A stretch of DNA of 64,000 bases, from assembly GCF_008632955.1 (NCBI RefSeq), contig NZ_CP043959.1, positions 186,001 through 250,000 of the forward strand. The letters run 5' to 3'. The notes under the pieces are model-generated. The model saw only the letters and a program-made list of their open reading frames with translations. It ran no database searches and was not told the origin of the DNA. The translations under genes and the position numbers were made by a program. Positions 57,236 to 64,000 of this stretch are shown here, piece by piece (the first letter of the stretch is position 1; each line of letters begins with the position of its first letter). Source of the DNA: Streptomyces tendae (lineage in GTDB: Bacteria; Actinomycetota; Actinomycetes; Streptomycetales; Streptomycetaceae).

Positions 57236-57293
57236 GGACGCCCGGGAACCCGACTCGGCGGGGACGACCGCGACCACCCGGTCGGCCTACCGT

Positions 57294-58646
57294 GTGAGCG
57301 TGACCGAGACGACGCACCAGCAGTCCCCGCGCGCCGGGGACGGGGACCGCAGCCCGGAGTACCGGCTGGCCCAGAACTCCTTGCGGGGACTGCGCGAGGA
57401 CCTCTTCCGCGACCCCTTCGCCTACCGCCCGCTGGGCCCCCGGCCGGCGGACGGCCCGCTCCTGCGCCGGCTGCCCGCGCGGATGCGCACCGGCGCGGAA
57501 CGGCTCCCGCACGCGGTGGTGGGAGCGGTCGCGCTGATCACCCTGCTGGTCGGCACCGTCTCCGGCAGCGTGCCCGGCGGCGACGGCAGGGCCCTGCTGG
57601 CCGGTCTGCTGTGCGCGCTGCCCGTGGTCGCCACGCTGTCCCGGCCGGTCGGCGCGTTCTGGCTGTCCCTCGTGGTGGCGCCGGTGACCGCGGTGCTCAA
57701 CGGCGACGGGTCGGACTGGCCGTGGATGCCCGGCGCGTTCCTCAGCCACCTCACGGTGCTGGTGGTGGTGGCGCTGCGCACCCGGCCCCGCACCGCCGTC
57801 TGGATGTGGGTCGTCACCGCCGTCTACGTCGTCTGCTCCGACGTCCTCTTCGGCGGGTCGTACTACTACAGCAACGGCGCCCCGATGCTGCTGACGTCCT
57901 CGTTCGCCCTGCTCCTGGTCTGTCTCTGGCACGTCCGGCACACCGCGCAGCAGGAGGTCACCGCGCAGCAGACGGTCACCGCGCGGGAGCGTTCCCGGCG
58001 CACCCTGCTGGAGGAGCGCACCACCATCGCCCGTGAGCTGCACGACGTGGTGGCCCACCACATGTCGGTGGTCGCCATCCAGGCCGAGGCGGCGCCGTAC
58101 CGGGTGGAGAACCCGCCGGAGGAGCTGGAGCGTGCCTTCGCCACCATCCGGGAGAACGCGGTCGCCGCCCTCACCGAGTTGCGCCGGATCCTCGGCGTGG
58201 TCCGCGCCGAGGACTACGAGGCCCCGGACGCCCCGCAGCCCACCCTCGCCGACCTGGGCGCGCTGCTGGTCAACGTGCGGGACGCCGGCCTGACCGTGGA
58301 GAAGGTGGTGACCGGCGCGGTGCGGGAGCTGCCGCAGGGCGTGGAGCTGTCGGCGTACCGGATCGTGCAGGAGGCGCTGAGCAACAGCCTGCGGCACGCG
58401 CCCGGCGCGAGCGCCCGCGTGGAGATCGGGTACGTTCTCGGCGGCCTCGGTGTCCGGGTCGTCAACGGTGCGATGCCCGAGCCGAGCCTGGTGAAGCCCT
58501 CGCCCGGGGCCGGTCACGGCATCACCGGGATGCGCGAGCGGGTCGCCATGCTGAACGGCGAGATGACCGCCGGCGCCACCGACGACGGCGGCTACGAGGT
58601 CGCGGTGTTCCTGCCGGTCACCGCGGTGAACGAGGGTGACGCATGA
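57294..58646 (+). CDS. Sensor histidine kinase, NarL-partner type (pair 2)
   Basis: A 450-residue protein; GTG at 57294 (or in-frame GTG 57300). Membrane segments lie at about 75-215, then the HisKA_3 motif TIARELHDVVAHHMSVVAIQ and HATPase motifs (LSAYRIVQEALSNSLRHAPG; GAGHGITGMRERVAML). A paralogue of kinase 1 with a different N-terminal half. It overlaps its regulator by four bases. Confidence 0.94.
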   Translation: MSVTETTHQQSPRAGDGDRSPEYRLAQNSLRGLREDLFRDPFAYRPLGPRPADGPLLRRLPARMRTGAERLPHAVVGAVALITLLVGTVSGSVPGGDGRALLAGLLCALPVVATLSRPVGAFWLSLVVAPVTAVLNGDGSDWPWMPGAFLSHLTVLVVVALRTRPRTAVWMWVVTAVYVVCSDVLFGGSYYYSNGAPMLLTSSFALLLVCLWHVRHTAQQEVTAQQTVTARERSRRTLLEERTTIARELHDVVAHHMSVVAIQAEAAPYRVENPPEELERAFATIRENAVAALTELRRILGVVRAEDYEAPDAPQPTLADLGALLVNVRDAGLTVEKVVTGAVRELPQGVELSAYRIVQEALSNSLRHAPGASARVEIGYVLGGLGVRVVNGAMPEPSLVKPSPGAGHGITGMRERVAMLNGEMTAGATDDGGYEVAVFLPVTAVNEGDA

Positions 58647-59308
58647 CCATTCGCGTGCTGATCGCGGACGACCAGATGATGGTGCGCGAGGGGTTCTCCG
58701 TCCTGCTGAACGCGATGCCGGACATCGAGGTCGTCGGCGAGGCGGTCAACGGCCGGCAGGCGGTCGAGCGGGTCCGCGAACTCGCCCCCGACGTGGTCCT
58801 GATGGACATCCGCATGCCCGAGCTGAACGGCATCGAGGCGACGCGGGAGATCGTCGCCTCCGACGGCTCGGCGAAGGTGCTGGTGCTGACCACCTTCGAC
58901 CTGGACGAGTACGTCTACCAGGCGCTGCGCGCGGGCGCGTCCGGCTTCCTCCTGAAGGACGCGTCGGCCCGTCAGCTCGCGGACGGGGTCCGGATCGTCG
59001 CGGCCGGTGAGGCGCTGCTCGCCCCGTCGGTCACCCGGCGCCTGATCACCGAGTTCTCCAAGCTGTCCGAGGCACCCCGGCTGATGCCGTCCGCGCAGGC
59101 GGCGTACGGCGACCTGACCGAGCGGGAGACGGAGGTGCTGGTGCTGATCGCGCAGGGCTTGTCGAACTCGGAGATCGCCGGGCGGCTGGTGGTCGCCGAG
59201 TCGACGATCAAGACGCATGTGAGCCGCATCCTGGTGAAGCTTGGCCTGCGGGACCGCACGCAGGCGGCGGTGTTCGCCTACGAGGCGCGGCTGGTCACGC
59301 CGGGCTGA
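58643..59308 (+). CDS. NarL-family response regulator (pair 2)
   Basis: A 221-residue protein. It has the receiver with phospho-Asp in DVVLMDIRMPE and FLLKDAS, and the LuxR HTH LTERETEVLVLIAQGLSNSE ... TIKTHVSRILVKLGLRDRTQ. The recognition region matches regulator 1 except for a few residues (E-Q-T-V-K versus E-S-T-I-K), pointing to recent duplication and possible regulatory overlap. Confidence 0.95.
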   Translation: MTIRVLIADDQMMVREGFSVLLNAMPDIEVVGEAVNGRQAVERVRELAPDVVLMDIRMPELNGIEATREIVASDGSAKVLVLTTFDLDEYVYQALRAGASGFLLKDASARQLADGVRIVAAGEALLAPSVTRRLITEFSKLSEAPRLMPSAQAAYGDLTERETEVLVLIAQGLSNSEIAGRLVVAESTIKTHVSRILVKLGLRDRTQAAVFAYEARLVTPG

Positions 59309-59331
59309 CCGCGCGCCCTAGGCTGAGGCCC

Positions 59332-59766
59332 ATGGAGCAGCGCATCACCCTGATCACGCTGGGAGTCACCGACCTCGCCCGGTCGAAGGCGTTCTACGAG
59401 GCGCTGGGCTGGCGCGGGCAGGAGGTGCAGGAGACCGTCTTCTTCCAGGCGGGCGGTCTCGGGGTGGTCCTGTGGGGCCGGGACAAGCTGGCGCGTGACG
59501 CCGGTCTCGCACCGGGGACGGCGGGCGGGTTCGGCGGCATCGTCCTCGCGCACAACGTCCGCTCCGACGCCGAGGTCGACGAGCTGCTGGCGGCGGTGGA
59601 GCAGGCCGGCGGGACGGTCACCAAGCCGGGTGCCGCCAACGAGATCGGCTTCTACTCCGGCGCCTTCACCGACCCCGACGGCCACGCCTGGGAGGTCGCC
59701 CACAACCCCGGCTTCCCGCTCGCCGAGGACGGCACGGTCACCATCCCCGACCTCGGCACCGCCTGA
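59332..59766 (+). CDS. VOC (glyoxalase/bleomycin-resistance) family protein
   Basis: A 144-residue VOC-fold protein, MEQRITLITLGVTDLARSKA, with the paired beta-alpha-beta modules and a C-terminal FTDPDGHAWEVAHNPG motif. The metal ligands (such as the terminal Glu in WEV) are partly visible. Substrate unknown. Confidence 0.87.
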   Translation: MEQRITLITLGVTDLARSKAFYEALGWRGQEVQETVFFQAGGLGVVLWGRDKLARDAGLAPGTAGGFGGIVLAHNVRSDAEVDELLAAVEQAGGTVTKPGAANEIGFYSGAFTDPDGHAWEVAHNPGFPLAEDGTVTIPDLGTA

Positions 59767-59826
59767 CGGGCGCCCGGAGGGCCTCACCCCTGGTCAGGGA
59801 GGGGGACGGCGGTCTACCGTCCGTGC

Positions 59827-61047
59827 ATGGCAGCTCCTTCCGACCTCGCTTTCGACCCGTGGGACCCGGCCTTCCTCGCCGACCCCTACCCCGCCTACGC
59901 CGAACTGCGGGCACAGGGCCGGGTGCGGTACTTCGAGCCGACGAACCAGTGGCTGGTCGCCCACCACGCGGACGTCTCGGCGCTGCTGCGCGACCGGCGC
60001 CTGGGGCGGACGTACCTGCACCGCTTCAGTCACGAGGAGTTCGGCCGCACACCGCCCCCGCCGGAGCACGAGCCGTTCCACACGCTCAACGACCACGGCA
60101 TGCTCGACCTCGAACCGCCGGACCACACCCGCATCCGCCGCCTGGTGTCGAAGGCGTTCACCCCGCGCACCGTCGAGCGCCTCAAGCCGTACGTGCGGAA
60201 GCTCGCGGACGACCTGGTGGCGCGGCTCGTCGACGCGGGCGGCGGTGACCTGCTGAGGGACGTCGCCGAGCCGCTGCCGGTCGCGGTGATCGCGGAGATG
60301 CTGGGCATCCCGGAGTCCGAACGGGCACCCCTGCGCCCCTGGTCGGCGGACATCTGCGGGATGTACGAGCTGAACCCGTCCGGGGACGCGGCGGCGCGGG
60401 CCGTCCGGGCGTCGCTGGAGTTCTCGGAGTACCTGCGGGAGCTGATCGCCGAGCGTCGGAAGAACCCGGGCGACGACCTCGTCTCCGGGCTGATCGCCGC
60501 CCACGACGAGGACGACCGGCTCACCGAGCAGGAGATGATCTCCACCTGCGTCCTGCTGCTGAACGCGGGCCACGAGGCCACCGTCAACTCCACGGTCAAC
60601 GGCTGGTGGGCGCTGTTCCGCCACCCCGACCAGCTCGCGGCCCTGCGCGCCGACCACTCCCTCGTGCCCACCGCGGTCGAGGAGCTGATGCGCTACGACA
60701 CCCCGCTGCAGCTGTTCGAGCGCTGGGTGCTCGACGACATCGAGATCGACGGCCAGGTGATCCCCCGGGGCGCGGAGATCGCGATGCTCTTCGGCTCCGC
60801 CAACCACGACCCGGCGGTCTTCACCGACCCGTCCCGCCTGGACCTCACCCGCCGGGACAACCCGCACATCTCCTTCAGCGCCGGCATCCACTACTGCATC
60901 GGCGCCCCCCTGGCCCGCATCGAACTGACCGCCTCGATGACGGCCCTCCTGACCCGCTGCCCCACCCTCCGCCTGGCGGCAGAACCGGCGCGGAAGCCGA
61001 ACTTCGTCATCCGGGGGCTGGAGGGCCTGGAGGTGGAGGTGGCCTGA
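59827..61047 (+). CDS. Cytochrome P450 (CYP107U1-like)
   Basis: A 406-residue P450. It has the I-helix LLNAGHEATVN, the E-x-x-R region (VEELMRYDTP upstream; ERWVLDDIEIDGQVIPRGAE) and the haem-ligand segment SFSAGIHYCIGAPLARIE with the Cys. The overall form fits CYP107, and its position relative to the two-component pairs matches the place I recall for CYP107U1 in S. coelicolor, a P450 linked to sporulation. No ferredoxin gene is adjacent, so it relies on redox partners elsewhere. Confidence 0.9.
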   Translation: MAAPSDLAFDPWDPAFLADPYPAYAELRAQGRVRYFEPTNQWLVAHHADVSALLRDRRLGRTYLHRFSHEEFGRTPPPPEHEPFHTLNDHGMLDLEPPDHTRIRRLVSKAFTPRTVERLKPYVRKLADDLVARLVDAGGGDLLRDVAEPLPVAVIAEMLGIPESERAPLRPWSADICGMYELNPSGDAAARAVRASLEFSEYLRELIAERRKNPGDDLVSGLIAAHDEDDRLTEQEMISTCVLLLNAGHEATVNSTVNGWWALFRHPDQLAALRADHSLVPTAVEELMRYDTPLQLFERWVLDDIEIDGQVIPRGAEIAMLFGSANHDPAVFTDPSRLDLTRRDNPHISFSAGIHYCIGAPLARIELTASMTALLTRCPTLRLAAEPARKPNFVIRGLEGLEVEVA

Positions 61048-61050
61048 GGG

Positions 61051-62712
61051 TCACTTCATGTCCAGGTCCCGGCGCCGGAAGCCCGCGAGCCCCAGCCACA
61101 CCAGTCCGGCGGCCACGCAGGTCAGCAGGAGCAACGGGGTCGGCGCCAGGTCGTCGGCGGGCAGCCGGGGGACGTGACCGAAGGGGGAGAGGTCCTCCGT
61201 CCACGCCGGGAACCGGAGGATCTGGCCGAGGTAGCCGACGACGAAGGCGAACACCGGCACGATCCAGGCGGCCCGCACCGCCCGCGGGAACCAGCCGAGG
61301 AGGACCGCGGCCACGCCGGCCGTGACCCACAGGGCGGGCGCGTACACCAGGGCCGCGCCCAGCAGTTCGGGCAGCAGACCGATGTCACCGGTCGAGGCCG
61401 CGCCCGCCAGGCCGAAGCCGAGCCCGGCCAGCGCCAGGACGGCCGTGCCGCCGCCGAGCGCCACGGCCAGGTGCCCGCCGGCCCAGCGGGTCCGCGACAG
61501 GCCGGTGGCCAGCAAGGGCTCGGCGCGCCCCGCGGTCTCCTCGGAGCGCGGCCGCAGGGCCGCCAGGACGACGTACACCGACGCCACCACCGCCAGCACG
61601 ATCATCACCATCGAGGCGAAGGACTCGACGACGTCCGCGCCGCCGATGCGGTCCAGGGCCTCCTCGATCTCGTCCACGCCCGCCAGCATGTCCTCGGCGT
61701 CCCCGAGGATCGCCCCGTACATCGCGCCCATGAGGAACAGGCCGGCGCCGAAACCGGCGAGCATGCCGCGGTGCAGCCGCAGCGCCAGGCCGACCGGGGT
61801 GGTCAGCGCGGCCGTGGCGCGGGGGCGGCCCAGCTTCTCCGCGCGCAGACCCGCCCCCACGTCCCTCCGGGTGGACAGCGCGAACCCGGCCGCCGCGCAC
61901 GCCGCCGCGCAGACCAGGCACAGCGCAGGCGGCCACCAGCGGTCGTCGACGTACGGGTAGCTGCGCTGCGCCCAGCCGACCGGGGACAGCCAGGACAGGA
62001 CGTCGCCGTCCCCGCTGTCGCCCGCGGCGCGCAGCACGTAGGCGACACCGATGGCCGCGAGCGCGAAGCCGGACGCGCCGCGGGTGTGCGCGGTGACCTG
62101 GACGGTGACCGCCGCGACGCCGGCGAAGACGAGGCCGGCGCCGGCGTGGGCGACGCCGTAGACCAGCGACCCGCCGGCGTCGACGCCCTCCAGGCCCAGG
62201 CCGGTCAGGCCCACGGCCAGCAGCAGGGCGAGGACGAGGTTCGCCAGGGCGGCGACGGACAGGGCGGCGGCGAGGTGGGCGTGGCGGCCGACGACGGCCG
62301 AGCGCACCAGCTCGGCGCGTCCCGTCTCCTCCTCGGCGCGGGTGTGCCGGGTGACGATCAGCACGCTCATGAGGCCGACGAGGACGGCCGTGAAGCCGAG
62401 CATCTGGTGGGCCAGGATGGAGCCGAGGCCGTCGTCGACGAGGTAGTGGCGGGGGCCTGACATGGCCAGACCGGCGGGGCTGTCCACGCTCGCGACGGCG
62501 TTCGCCCGGTCCTCGGGGTCGCTGTACAGCGTCCCGAGGCTGTCCGCGGTCATGAGGGTGGCGAGGGTCAGGGCGAGGACCCACACCGGGAGCCGGACCC
62601 GGTCCCGGCGCAGGGCGAAGCGGATGAGCGTCCGGGTTCCGGCGAGCGCGTTGCCGCCCGGGGACGGCGCGGTGGGCCGCCGGGTGCCGGGGGCGGCGGT
62701 CACGGAGGTCAT
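61051..62712 (-). CDS. ABC exporter permease (two-half membrane protein)
   Basis: A 553-residue protein with about twelve membrane segments in two similar halves, each with a [36 protein letters not shown] pattern. It is of the streptomycete multidrug/antibiotic ABC-2-type exporter permease family. The ATG at 62712 overlaps the ATPase stop (ATGA). Convergent with the P450, three bases apart. Confidence 0.88.
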   Translation of the reverse strand: MTSVTAAPGTRRPTAPSPGGNALAGTRTLIRFALRRDRVRLPVWVLALTLATLMTADSLGTLYSDPEDRANAVASVDSPAGLAMSGPRHYLVDDGLGSILAHQMLGFTAVLVGLMSVLIVTRHTRAEEETGRAELVRSAVVGRHAHLAAALSVAALANLVLALLLAVGLTGLGLEGVDAGGSLVYGVAHAGAGLVFAGVAAVTVQVTAHTRGASGFALAAIGVAYVLRAAGDSGDGDVLSWLSPVGWAQRSYPYVDDRWWPPALCLVCAAACAAAGFALSTRRDVGAGLRAEKLGRPRATAALTTPVGLALRLHRGMLAGFGAGLFLMGAMYGAILGDAEDMLAGVDEIEEALDRIGGADVVESFASMVMIVLAVVASVYVVLAALRPRSEETAGRAEPLLATGLSRTRWAGGHLAVALGGGTAVLALAGLGFGLAGAASTGDIGLLPELLGAALVYAPALWVTAGVAAVLLGWFPRAVRAAWIVPVFAFVVGYLGQILRFPAWTEDLSPFGHVPRLPADDLAPTPLLLLTCVAAGLVWLGLAGFRRRDLDMK

Positions 62713-63653
62713 CGGGGCTCCCCGTTCGCGTCCTGGCCGGCGTGGTGTCCGTTGGCGGCCAGCTCGTCGCCGTAGTGGCGCAGCATCAGCTCCTCCAGCG
62801 TGGGCGGGTGGCTGATCAGGCTGCGGACGCCGAGTCCGGTGAGTTCGCGGACGGCGGCGCCGACCTGGCCGCCGTCCACGGTGAAGCGGACCCGGCCGGT
62901 GGCTTCGTCGACGGTCCGCAGGTCGTGGACGCCGGGCAGCCGGGCGAGGCCGGTGGCGGGCCGTTCGGTCTCCGCCTCGATGGTGGTGCGGGTGAGGTGG
63001 CGCAGTTCGCCGAGCGTGCCGGACTGGACGGTCCGTCCCTGCCGGATGATGCTCACGCGGTCGGCGAGCTTCTCCACCTGGGCCAGGATGTGGCTGGAGA
63101 GCAGGACGGTCCGTCCGGCCGCCTTGGCCTCGGCGATGACGTCCTGGAAGACCACCTCCATGAGCGGGTCGAGTCCCGAGGTCGGCTCGTCGAGGAGCAG
63201 CAGTTCGGCGTCGGAGGCGAGCGCGGCGACGATGGCGACCTTCTGCCGGTTGCCCTTGGAGTAGGCGCGGCCCTTCTTGGTCGGGTCGAGGTCGAAGCGT
63301 TCGAGGAGTTCGGCGCGGCGCCGTTCGTCGAGCCGCCCGCGCAGGCGGGCCAGCAGGTCGATGGCCTCGCCGCCGGTCAGGCCCGGCCAGAGCTCCACGT
63401 CGCCGGGGACGTAGGCGAGGCGGCGGTGGAGCGACACGGAGTCGCTCCACGGGTCCTGTCCCAGTACCCGGGCGGTGCCCGAGTCGGTGCGCAGCAGACC
63501 GAGCAGCACGCGGATGGTGGTCGACTTGCCGGACCCGTTGGGGCCGAGGAAGCCGTGGACCTCACCGGTCCCGACGGTCAGGTCGAGTCCGTCCAGGGCG
63601 CGGGTCCGGCCGAACGACTTGCTCAGACCGGACACGGAGATGGCCTTCGTCAT
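62709..63653 (-). CDS. ABC exporter ATP-binding protein (DrrA-like)
   Basis: A 314-residue protein with Walker [10 protein letters not shown] near residue 38, signature-region [17 protein letters not shown] and Walker [15 protein letters not shown]. Its C-terminal extension is typical of DrrA-type drug-efflux ATPases. First gene of the leftward exporter operon, controlled from the divergent region shared with the MarR-type gene. Confidence 0.92.
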   Translation of the reverse strand: MTKAISVSGLSKSFGRTRALDGLDLTVGTGEVHGFLGPNGSGKSTTIRVLLGLLRTDSGTARVLGQDPWSDSVSLHRRLAYVPGDVELWPGLTGGEAIDLLARLRGRLDERRRAELLERFDLDPTKKGRAYSKGNRQKVAIVAALASDAELLLLDEPTSGLDPLMEVVFQDVIAEAKAAGRTVLLSSHILAQVEKLADRVSIIRQGRTVQSGTLGELRHLTRTTIEAETERPATGLARLPGVHDLRTVDEATGRVRFTVDGGQVGAAVRELTGLGVRSLISHPPTLEELMLRHYGDELAANGHHAGQDANGEPR

Positions 63654-63674
63654 GGCCCTGGAACGTACGCTTCT

Positions 63675-63690
63675 TTCATAGATTTGTGAA
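63675..63690. promoter_or_regulatory. TTCA-N8-TGAA palindrome between ABC exporter and MarR-type regulator
   Basis: An inverted repeat within a short A/T-rich stretch (63670-63700), 22 bp upstream of the exporter ATG and 68 bp before the regulator ATG. A candidate binding site for the divergent regulator. Confidence 0.5.
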
Positions 63691-63757
63691 TACAGAAAAC
63701 TGAGCGAAGATAGCTAGACTGACCGGCACCTCGTCGAGCAGGGGAGAGGGCTGGATC

Positions 63758-64000
63758 ATGACCGAGCAGCACGGGACGGACCGGGACCCGGCGGCCGTCT
63801 CGCGGTTCGTGGAGCATTTCGCGGCGCAGCTGGTGGAAGCCGGGCTCCCGCGCATGCCCGCCCGCGTCTTCGCGGCCCTGCTCGCCTCCGACGCCGGCGT
63901 CCTGACCTCCGCCGAGCTGAGCGAACGGCTCACGATCTCACCGGCCGCGGTCTCGGGCGCGGTGCGCTACCTGGCGCGCCAGCACATGGTCTCCCGCGAG
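63758..64000 (+). CDS. MarR/GbsR-type transcriptional regulator, N-terminal fragment
   Basis: 81 codons are visible before the window ends. MTEQHGTDRDPAAVSRFVEH is followed by a winged-helix start (PARVFAALLASDAGVLTSAE then LSERLTISPAAVSGAVRYLA), typical of the GbsR/MarR group. Divergent from the ABC exporter, whose expression it probably represses. Confidence 0.85.
   Translation, partial: MTEQHGTDRDPAAVSRFVEHFAAQLVEAGLPRMPARVFAALLASDAGVLTSAELSERLTISPAAVSGAVRYLARQHMVSRE

Overview
The window is high-GC actinobacterial DNA and almost certainly comes from a Streptomyces chromosome. The signs are strong third-position G/C bias, many GTG starts and one TTG start, TTA codons confined to a regulator, HspR/HAIR-controlled dnaK and clpB loci, and a gene order from dnaK to a CYP107U1-like P450 that resembles S. 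coelicolor as I remember it.

Region 1 (1-17.8 kb) is most of a contractile injection system (CIS/eCIS) locus. Reading leftwards are sheath, inner tube, a zinc-ribbon assembly protein, a DUF6760 peptide, a long Pro/Ala-rich protein with VQR repeats that appears frameshifted, a second tube-type protein, a LysM baseplate protein and the start of the spike gene. Reading rightwards from the sheath are a DUF4157 leader protein with a deaminase-like C-terminal toxin domain (a probable cargo) and a single-pass membrane protein with an external ricin-type lectin domain. Then come, leftwards, the AAA+ ATPase and the DUF4255 terminator protein. Two LuxR-type regulators close the locus, and the large one carries two TTA codons, which suggests bldA-dependent developmental control. 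No capsid, portal, terminase, integrase or lysis gene is visible, so this is not a prophage.

Region 2 (17.8-18.5 kb) is a non-coding junction with a tandem repeat of about 139 bp. It separates the CIS locus from conserved core genes.

Region 3 (18.5-36 kb) holds a membrane Fe-S reductase, a MraY/WecA-like membrane protein, the dnaK-grpE-dnaJ-hspR operon (two HAIR operators upstream), a sugar-binding lipoprotein, and clpB (one perfect HAIR). Between the lipoprotein and clpB is a compact locus that I think is undescribed. It has three paralogous LuxR-HTH regulators, a divergent 62-residue exported peptide with two DTVWS motifs (one at its extreme C-terminus), and a translationally coupled Rieske-oxygenase-like fragment whose cluster histidines are replaced by arginine.

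Region 4 (35-52.9 kb) is housekeeping: YbjN and DUF1707 proteins, an aminotransferase, a PfkB kinase, DUF2617, a membrane spermidine-synthase-like protein, an aldose epimerase, pyrE, class II fba, an MFS exporter, DUF3151, and a kynurenine module (tryptophan 2,3-dioxygenase, kynureninase, formamidase-like hydrolase).

Region 5 (53-64 kb) is accessory/regulatory. A secreted DUF1023 hydrolase and an acyltransferase are coupled to a NarL-type two-component pair, followed by a second paralogous pair. Both operons carry the same 12-mer upstream. Then follow a VOC protein, a P450, an ABC exporter pair and the start of a divergent MarR/GbsR-type regulator.
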